Source: Ilyobacter_A sp963668015 (GTDB lineage: Bacteria; Fusobacteriota; Fusobacteriia; Fusobacteriales; Fusobacteriaceae). Taken from it: DNA of 64,000 nt. Made by a program: the position numbers and the translations under genes. Positions 59,893-64,000 of this stretch are shown in pieces. Each line of letters starts with the position of its first letter. Position 1 is the first letter of the stretch. The notes under the pieces were generated by a model. That model ran no database searches. It was given only the letters and a program-made list of their open reading frames with translations, and was not told the origin of the DNA. Location: the NCBI GenBank assembly GCA_963668015.2, contig CAXXCR010000033.1, positions 1-64,000 on the forward strand, written 5' to 3'.

Positions 59893-60393
59893 TTATCTGA
59901 ATTTCAAAAGATTTATTTTCGAATAATCCACTTCCCCATTTTCATTTATAAGCTCATCATTTGCATGGATGTACTCAACTTTCCCAACAAACATCTCATG
60001 TGAACCTGTTCTTATGGAGTCCACAACTTTGCACTCAATATTTACAGGACAATCTGCAAGCAGCGGTGCATCCACTTTTATTCCGTCTGCTTTTTTCATA
60101 CCCAAAGCCTCTAGCTTATCCCCGTCACGACCGCTTTTACTACCAAGGTAAGCATATTCTTTCCTCATATCTTCGGTAACCAAGTTTACAACAAATACCC
60201 CGGTTTCCTTTATCATTTTATAGGAATGACGACTTGGAACAATTCCAACCATAACCATAGGCGGGTCAAAGCTGCAGTTGCACGCATATCCAACGGCTAA
60301 GGCGTTATCCTCCCCTTCTTTACTTCTGCAAGAAACCAATATATCCGGCATTGCTTTCAAACAACTCTTGAAATTTGTTACTTTTTTACCCAT
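59893..60393 (-). CDS. Flavin reductase-like (flavoredoxin-type) protein
   Basis: A 166-aa FMN-binding split-barrel protein of the flavin-reductase-like/flavoredoxin branch. The N-terminus ALKAMPDILVSCRSKEGEDNALAVGYACNCSFDPPMVMVGI and then RHSYKMIKETGVFVVNL show the fold; the FMN phosphate loop is near SRHSYK. It is cytosolic and likely an electron-transfer or flavin-reducing protein. The start ATG has GGAGGTAAT upstream on the minus strand. It is followed 24 nt later by metK. Confidence 0.85.
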   Translation of the reverse strand: MGKKVTNFKSCLKAMPDILVSCRSKEGEDNALAVGYACNCSFDPPMVMVGIVPSRHSYKMIKETGVFVVNLVTEDMRKEYAYLGSKSGRDGDKLEALGMKKADGIKVDAPLLADCPVNIECKVVDSIRTGSHEMFVGKVEYIHANDELINENGEVDYSKINLLKFR

Positions 60394-60480
60394 AATATTA
60401 CCTCCATGATAAATTAATATTTTATATCTGATTTAATTTTTAAAATTAAATACTGTCCCGTTAATAAATTGTACTGTTAA

Positions 60481-60544
60481 ACTTCCATATTTTATATTCA
60501 ATTTCCTAAAATATGGAAGAGTGATGCTCATATGCACCACTCTC
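60481..60544 (-). terminator. Twin hairpins between the MinD operon and the flavin reductase gene
   Basis: CTTCCATATTTTA/TAAAATATGGAAG (60481-60518) is a perfect 13-bp inverted repeat. GAGTG-TGC/GCA-CACTC (60518-60543) follows immediately. The second lies about 25 nt after the stop of the leftward 60570 gene and likely ends that operon; the first may be an operator or a second terminator. Confidence 0.65.
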
Positions 60545-60569
60545 TAAATTAAATTTATTTTTTAATAGT

Positions 60570-61433
60570 CTACGATTTCAATTTTTCCACAAACTTTTCA
60601 AAACCTATTTTTTCAAACAAGTCCTTGTTGTAAATGGAAGGTATCTGTTTTTCCACAACAGCTTCCACCATCCTCTTATCAAACGGTATCTTCAATTCTA
60701 CTTTTATACCATTTTCCTCACAGTATTTTTCTATATCAGCAGTCTTCTCCTCCGAGATATCGTATTTATTCACCACTACATACACCGGCAGCCTGAAATT
60801 TTGAGTCAACTGGTAAACCCTTTTAAGATCATGCAATCCCGAGAAAGTGGGTTCCACAACTATAACAGCTTTTTTTGCACCCGTTATAGAAGATATCACA
60901 TTACACGCCAGTCCAGGTGATCCGTCTACTATTATATGTTTTTTATTAGTCTCAAGAGCAATTTTTTTAGCTGATTTTCTAACTTCAGAAACCAATTTTC
61001 CTGAAGTCTCTTCACCAGGTATGAGTCTTGCATTTACCATATCTCCATACTTGGTTTCGGAAATAAAAAGTTTTCCTACAACTGCGTCTTCCATAGAAAT
61101 TGCATTTACAGGACAAACAAATTCACATAAACCACACCCTTCACATTTCGAGCTGTGTATCTCTATAGGATCCTCAGATATGGCATCGAATCTGCACGAC
61201 TCATAACATATCTTACAATTAATGCATTTTTCCTTATTTAAAACCGCTTTTTTAAGGCCAACAAAATCTGTTTCCTCTTTTATGTCACGTTCAAAAAGTA
61301 TATGCAGGTCAGGTGCATCAACATCACAGTCAGCCACCACCATATCTTGAAAGTAAGGAACAAGTGAAGAAGCCAGGGTTGTTTTTCCAGTACCACCTTT
61401 TCCTGATATTACTACTATTTCATTTATCTCCAT
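60570..61433 (-). CDS. MinD-superfamily ATPase with inserted ferredoxin domain (second copy)
   Basis: A 287-aa MinD/ParA-like ATPase. The deviant Walker A SGKGGTGKTTLAS is at about 9-21; two inserted [4Fe-4S] motifs, CINCKICYESC and CEGCGLCEFVCPV (about 58-95), sit between Walker A and Walker B; HIIVDGSPGLAC is the Walker B/switch. The start is ATG 61433 (GGGAGGTTGTAGC upstream), overlapping the previous gene's stop region. Pairs of such proteins with NifX-like proteins occur in anaerobes and are thought to handle Fe-S clusters or reduce metal sites; no function is proven. Confidence 0.85.
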   Translation of the reverse strand: MEINEIVVISGKGGTGKTTLASSLVPYFQDMVVADCDVDAPDLHILFERDIKEETDFVGLKKAVLNKEKCINCKICYESCRFDAISEDPIEIHSSKCEGCGLCEFVCPVNAISMEDAVVGKLFISETKYGDMVNARLIPGEETSGKLVSEVRKSAKKIALETNKKHIIVDGSPGLACNVISSITGAKKAVIVVEPTFSGLHDLKRVYQLTQNFRLPVYVVVNKYDISEEKTADIEKYCEENGIKVELKIPFDKRMVEAVVEKQIPSIYNKDLFEKIGFEKFVEKLKS

Positions 61434-61434
61434 G

Positions 61435-62286
61435 CTACAACCTCCCCGCAACAGCTCTATCTTTTATCCCGTTAAAAAGCTTTTTAAACCTGTCCCCATA
61501 CTCTTCAATATGCAGGCTGAATATTTCTCCATCCGCATATAGTCTAGCTATCTTCTCATCATAAGGTATCTCTTCCAATATCTCTATATTCTCAGAGCTA
61601 CAGTACTCATAGATTTCATTATCTCCTAAGCCTGCCTTGTTTACCACTACAACAAACGGAATCGCCATCTCTCTCAGCATTTCAACAACCATCTTCATAT
61701 CGCTGACACCAAACGGAGTCGGCTCACTCACCAATACCGCGAAGTCTACATCTTCTATTGTATTAGCCGTGGCACACGAAGTTCCAGGTGGTGAATCGAT
61801 TATTACACATTCCTCCCCTTCTACGAGCTTCTTTTCCTCTTTTATTATAGCCACTCCTGACAACTCACCTACGTTAAGTTCACCATATTTAAGCTGAACT
61901 TCGCTGTACTTGCTTTTTCCACTGTATATCTTACCTGTTTCCCTTTTACTATAAGAAATTGCATCTTCCGGACATACAACTTTACAGCCCCCACAGCTAT
62001 GGCAGCTTTCCTTAAACACAAGCACCTGATTTTTTGCAGGTATTATTGCATTAAAATTACAAAAATCCCCGCATTTTCCGCACAATGTACATTTTTCTGC
62101 GTCTACCTGAGGATATTCAACTGCCACCGGAATAATTTCCTCTACATCAGGATTTAAAAATATATGTGAATTTGGTTCCTCTACATCTGTATCAATTAGC
62201 ACACAATCTGGGTTTTGAACGGCAAGATTTACCGAAACCGTCGTCTTACCAGTCCCTCCTTTACCACTTAAAACTGCTATTTTCAT
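61435..62286 (-). CDS. MinD-superfamily ATPase with inserted ferredoxin domain (first copy)
   Basis: A 283-aa paralogue of the next gene. Walker A SGKGGTGKTTVSV is at 7-19; LIDTDVEEPNSHIF follows; the ferredoxin insert has CTLCGKCGDFCNF and CHSCGGCKVVCPE (about 63-103); CVIIDSPPGTSC is the switch region. It starts 5 nt after the NifX-like gene stop, and its end abuts the next gene, so all are one operon. The two ATPases probably form a heterodimer, as in Mrp/NBP35-type Fe-S carriers. Confidence 0.85.
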   Translation of the reverse strand: MKIAVLSGKGGTGKTTVSVNLAVQNPDCVLIDTDVEEPNSHIFLNPDVEEIIPVAVEYPQVDAEKCTLCGKCGDFCNFNAIIPAKNQVLVFKESCHSCGGCKVVCPEDAISYSKRETGKIYSGKSKYSEVQLKYGELNVGELSGVAIIKEEKKLVEGEECVIIDSPPGTSCATANTIEDVDFAVLVSEPTPFGVSDMKMVVEMLREMAIPFVVVVNKAGLGDNEIYEYCSSENIEILEEIPYDEKIARLYADGEIFSLHIEEYGDRFKKLFNGIKDRAVAGRL

Positions 62287-62291
62287 ACGCC

Positions 62292-62666
62292 TTACACTCT
62301 CCTAAGGCCGGAATGTTCTTCAACTGTAGCAAGTTTAAACTCCTCAAGTTTACCAGCTTTATACGCTTCAACAGCATCCCCTACTGTCTCAAATTTATCC
62401 TTTTTAAAAGCCTTAATTTCAAATGCTTTTATCGCAGTAACAGCTTTCGGCCCAAGCTCAGGCGCTATCACAACGTCAACACCGTTTTGAGAAAGAGCTC
62501 TTACTGCTTTACCTCCTGCACCAGACCCCTCAAGTTTAGCTTCGTTTTCTATAGTTTTTACATCCATAGTTTCGCTGTCTACAATGACAAAATATTCGCA
62601 TCTCCCGAATCTGTCGTCTATCCTAGCATTTAACCCTGAACTTTTTGCACTTACAGCTATTTTCAT
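62292..62666 (-). CDS. NifX/NifB-like dinitrogenase-cofactor-domain protein
   Basis: A 124-aa protein with the NifB/NifX/NafY domain: KIAVSAKSSGLNARIDDRFGRCEYFVIVD at the N-terminus (ARIDDRFGRC is diagnostic) and GKAVRALSQNGVDVVIAPELGPKAVTAIKAF. It binds Fe-S clusters or a metal cofactor. No nif structural genes are near, so it must serve another Fe-S target, with the two MinD-type ATPases and the small ferredoxin of this operon. The start ATG follows TAGGAGGTAACG on the minus strand. Confidence 0.88.
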   Translation of the reverse strand: MKIAVSAKSSGLNARIDDRFGRCEYFVIVDSETMDVKTIENEAKLEGSGAGGKAVRALSQNGVDVVIAPELGPKAVTAIKAFEIKAFKKDKFETVGDAVEAYKAGKLEEFKLATVEEHSGLRRV

Positions 62667-62685
62667 ATCGTTACCTCCTAATATT

Positions 62686-62859
62686 TTATTCTGATATTAT
62701 ATTTGCTGGACAGGTATTTATACATGCCCCACAATTTATACATTTATCTTCATCTATTCTATACTTATTTGAATTTGTTTCTAATATTGCTCCTACAGGA
62801 CATATCCCCACACAAGCTCCACATGCTATGCAGGCTTCTTCATCTATTTTATAACTCAT
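62686..62859 (-). CDS. 2[4Fe-4S] ferredoxin of the MinD/NifX operon
   Basis: A 57-aa clostridial-type ferredoxin with CIACGACVGICPV (about 10-22) and CINCGACINTCPA (about 40-52). Its stop lies 20 nt before the NifX-like gene start, so it opens the operon. The start follows AAAGGGGAAA. Likely electron donor or cluster scaffold for the downstream proteins. Confidence 0.9.
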   Translation of the reverse strand: MSYKIDEEACIACGACVGICPVGAILETNSNKYRIDEDKCINCGACINTCPANIISE

Positions 62860-62886
62860 TTTATTTCCCCTTTAAATTTTAATTTC

Positions 62887-63198
62887 GAAGCCCCAAATAA
62901 AGGGGCTTCTTTATAAGTAAAATTGTCCTCAAACTATACATTTGTGGGAAGGGTTAAAAAATTTAAACTATCATTTGAGTTTGAGGACAAGTTACTTGCT
63001 GCTAAATAGACGTATTTAAACTTTGCTATAATAACTTAAAAATTTTAAAAATCGAACCATCTCGTTATTTATATGCTGTACTTATACAAACAAGATGGTT
63101 CGTTATGAATAAAATAATCTCCAAAGTTTTTGAAAATCTTCTGAGAGAATGGCTGATACTATTTTAAAATATAATCAAATTTTCATTGGAGATTATTT
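62887..63198. repeat. Four consecutive inverted repeats
   Basis: A: GAAGCCCC/GGGGCTTC (62887-62909). B: TTGTCCTCAAACT/AGTTTGAGGACAA (62923-62990, 42-nt centre). C: CGAACCATCTCGTT/AACAAGATGGTTCG (63053-63102). D: AAATAATCTCCAA/TTGGAGATTATTT (63112-63198, 61-nt centre). A is a terminator or attenuator next to the ferredoxin gene. B and D have large loops and no function I can name. No ORF lies within. Confidence 0.7.
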
Positions 63199-63211
63199 GC
63201 TTCCAAATTAA

Positions 63212-63583
63212 TTATTTCAATAAGTCCTCTAATAATTTTGCAGAATCTTTTACCAGTTCCTTGCAATCTTTTTTATACACTGTTTTCAGTTCTTTACAGT
63301 TAAGAGAGTGATTCTTTTCCTTAAATTCACTCTCGTACTCTTTTACTTTCTTTAAAACCATTTTTCTTTTATCTGATTCACTTCCACCATGCTTAAGACC
63401 TAATGCTATAAATGCGGCACTTACAGCACCACAAGTTTCTCCAGTATACATACCACTTCCAAGACTAGAAGCCATCTTCATTGCAATATCTTCATTAAGT
63501 TCAAGTTCTGTAGCGAAAGTTTTCAATATAGCTTGAGCACAATTACAGCCGTTTTGATAATTTTCTAATGCCTTTTGTTTCAT
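63212..63583 (-). CDS. C_GCAxxG_C_C family redox protein
   Basis: A 123-aa protein with the family cysteines: YQNGCNCAQAILKTF (about 10-24), LGSGMYTGETCGAVSAAFIALGL (about 45-67) and a later NCKELKTVYKKDCKEL. This GCxxA...GxTCGA pattern defines the C_GCAxxG_C_C group, common in anaerobes and thought to bind a metal or Fe-S cluster in redox work; no reaction is known. Start ATG 63583 with AGGAG on the minus strand. It is separate from the ferredoxin operon, with four hairpins between. Confidence 0.88.
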   Translation of the reverse strand: MKQKALENYQNGCNCAQAILKTFATELELNEDIAMKMASSLGSGMYTGETCGAVSAAFIALGLKHGGSESDKRKMVLKKVKEYESEFKEKNHSLNCKELKTVYKKDCKELVKDSAKLLEDLLK

Positions 63584-63768
63584 CTATTTTCTCCTATTCT
63601 GAAATAATTTAAAAATACAATTTATGAAGTTTTATAAAAATGAATTTTGTTAATACCGAAAAAATTTTTATATAAGTACACATAATATAGCTATAAGTTT
63701 TCTTATACTTTCATCACTTGTTATTACATCGAATTTTTCATGAACATCTACTATAAATAATTGTGTAA

Positions 63769-64000
63769 CTATTTTTTCAAGCATAACAAACTCATTTTAT
63801 CTACAGACAATCCCTCACTTACTACATCGCACTTTGACATAAAAAGAAAATAAGCGTTCTCCCTGTCTATTTCATTTAAAGTCTCATAATTCCCCTGCCC
63901 CTTGGAGATTATCATGTCTACATTATAAAAAACTTCTTTAAACTCTTGACTTACACTATCTATAATAGTACCCGGTGCACAGTCTCCATTGCTAAGGATT
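63769..64000 (-). CDS. C-terminal part of a DUF89/ARMT1-like damage-control phosphatase
   Basis: The window ends inside this leftward gene. The visible 76 residues read ILSNGDCAPGTIIDSV, then FYNVDMIISKGQGNYETL and CDVVSEGL, up to the stop at 63769-63771. SNGDxxPGT and ISKGQGNYE are hallmark motifs of DUF89 proteins, metal-dependent phosphatases that remove damaged sugar phosphates or pantetheine phosphates. It is too short for the ORF list since its start lies beyond 64000. Confidence 0.8.
   Translation of the reverse strand, partial: ILSNGDCAPGTIIDSVSQEFKEVFYNVDMIISKGQGNYETLNEIDRENAYFLFMSKCDVVSEGLSVDKMSLLCLKK

Noticed and set aside
1..64000. tRNA or rRNA genes
   Set aside because: I looked for tRNA-like GGTTCGA arms and rRNA words and saw no convincing case.

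Overview
The window is AT-rich, low-GC DNA from a strict anaerobe. The gene content (Hcp with the short anaerobe-type cysteine spacing, flavodiiron protein, oxygen-sensitive NrdD/NrdG, paired MinD-type ATPases with ferredoxin inserts, C_GCAxxG_C_C protein) and the general look of the proteins suggest Fusobacteriota of the Ilyobacter/Propionigenium kind. Clostridia cannot be excluded from sequence alone. A Rep_3-type plasmid initiator with an iteron array and a ParA operon near the left end suggest a megaplasmid/chromid or an integrated plasmid. metK and nrdDG are in the same window, so it is not a small plasmid.

Layout. 1-3.8 kb: end of a frameshifted Mrp/NBP35 ATPase gene, then a leftward replication/partition operon (rep, small orf, parA, a DUF3102-like orf split by a frameshift) and its iteron origin. 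3.8-4.9 kb: a decayed IS30-family element. 5-15.4 kb: metabolic and stress genes (ABM monooxygenase, iron alcohol dehydrogenase, Gfo/Idh/MocA oxidoreductase, ferritin-like protein, a frameshifted ZIP transporter, flavodiiron protein, Hcp plus ferredoxin, cupin) and a HigBA-type toxin-antitoxin pair. 15.4-17.8 kb: Y-family DNA polymerase divergent from a self-cleaving-type S24 repressor. 18.1-21.3 kb: a small membrane protein, an unknown zinc-ribbon protein and, convergent to it, an orphan BrxL-like AAA+ ATPase without the Lon protease domain.

21.3-31.3 kb: a phage/plasmid-like block (possible gene II-type replication protein, Gp157, ArdC-like antirestriction protein, DUF960, Rad52, RadC). DUF960 and rad52 are each interrupted by a group II intron, and both introns come out at exactly 2479 nt. 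31.4-47.2 kb: a complete BREX type 1 locus in the order brxC-pglX-[AAA15 ATPase-HEPN]-pglZ-brxL-brxA-brxB. An OLD/AAA15-like ATPase plus HEPN pair sits inside it, brxAB lie at the distal end behind their own promoter, and pglX contains several repeat-derived in-frame inserts.

47.2-50.6 kb: recombination debris (truncated resolvase, IS256 transposase remnant), a Fic protein and a compact tyrosine recombinase with candidate binding sites. 50.6-64 kb, all leftward: CoA-disulfide-reductase/rhodanese fusion, two half-size permeases, a radical SAM protein, NrdG, NrdD with a C-terminal glutaredoxin domain behind a long leader ending in a terminator, MetK, a flavin reductase, a MinD-ferredoxin/MinD-ferredoxin/NifX-like/ferredoxin operon, a C_GCAxxG_C_C protein and the end of a DUF89 protein.

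The strongest candidates for new biology are the orphan BrxL-like ATPase with its convergent partner, the ATPase-HEPN pair inside BREX, and exact iteron copies in both orientations within the rep coding sequence. No tRNA, rRNA or CRISPR array was seen.
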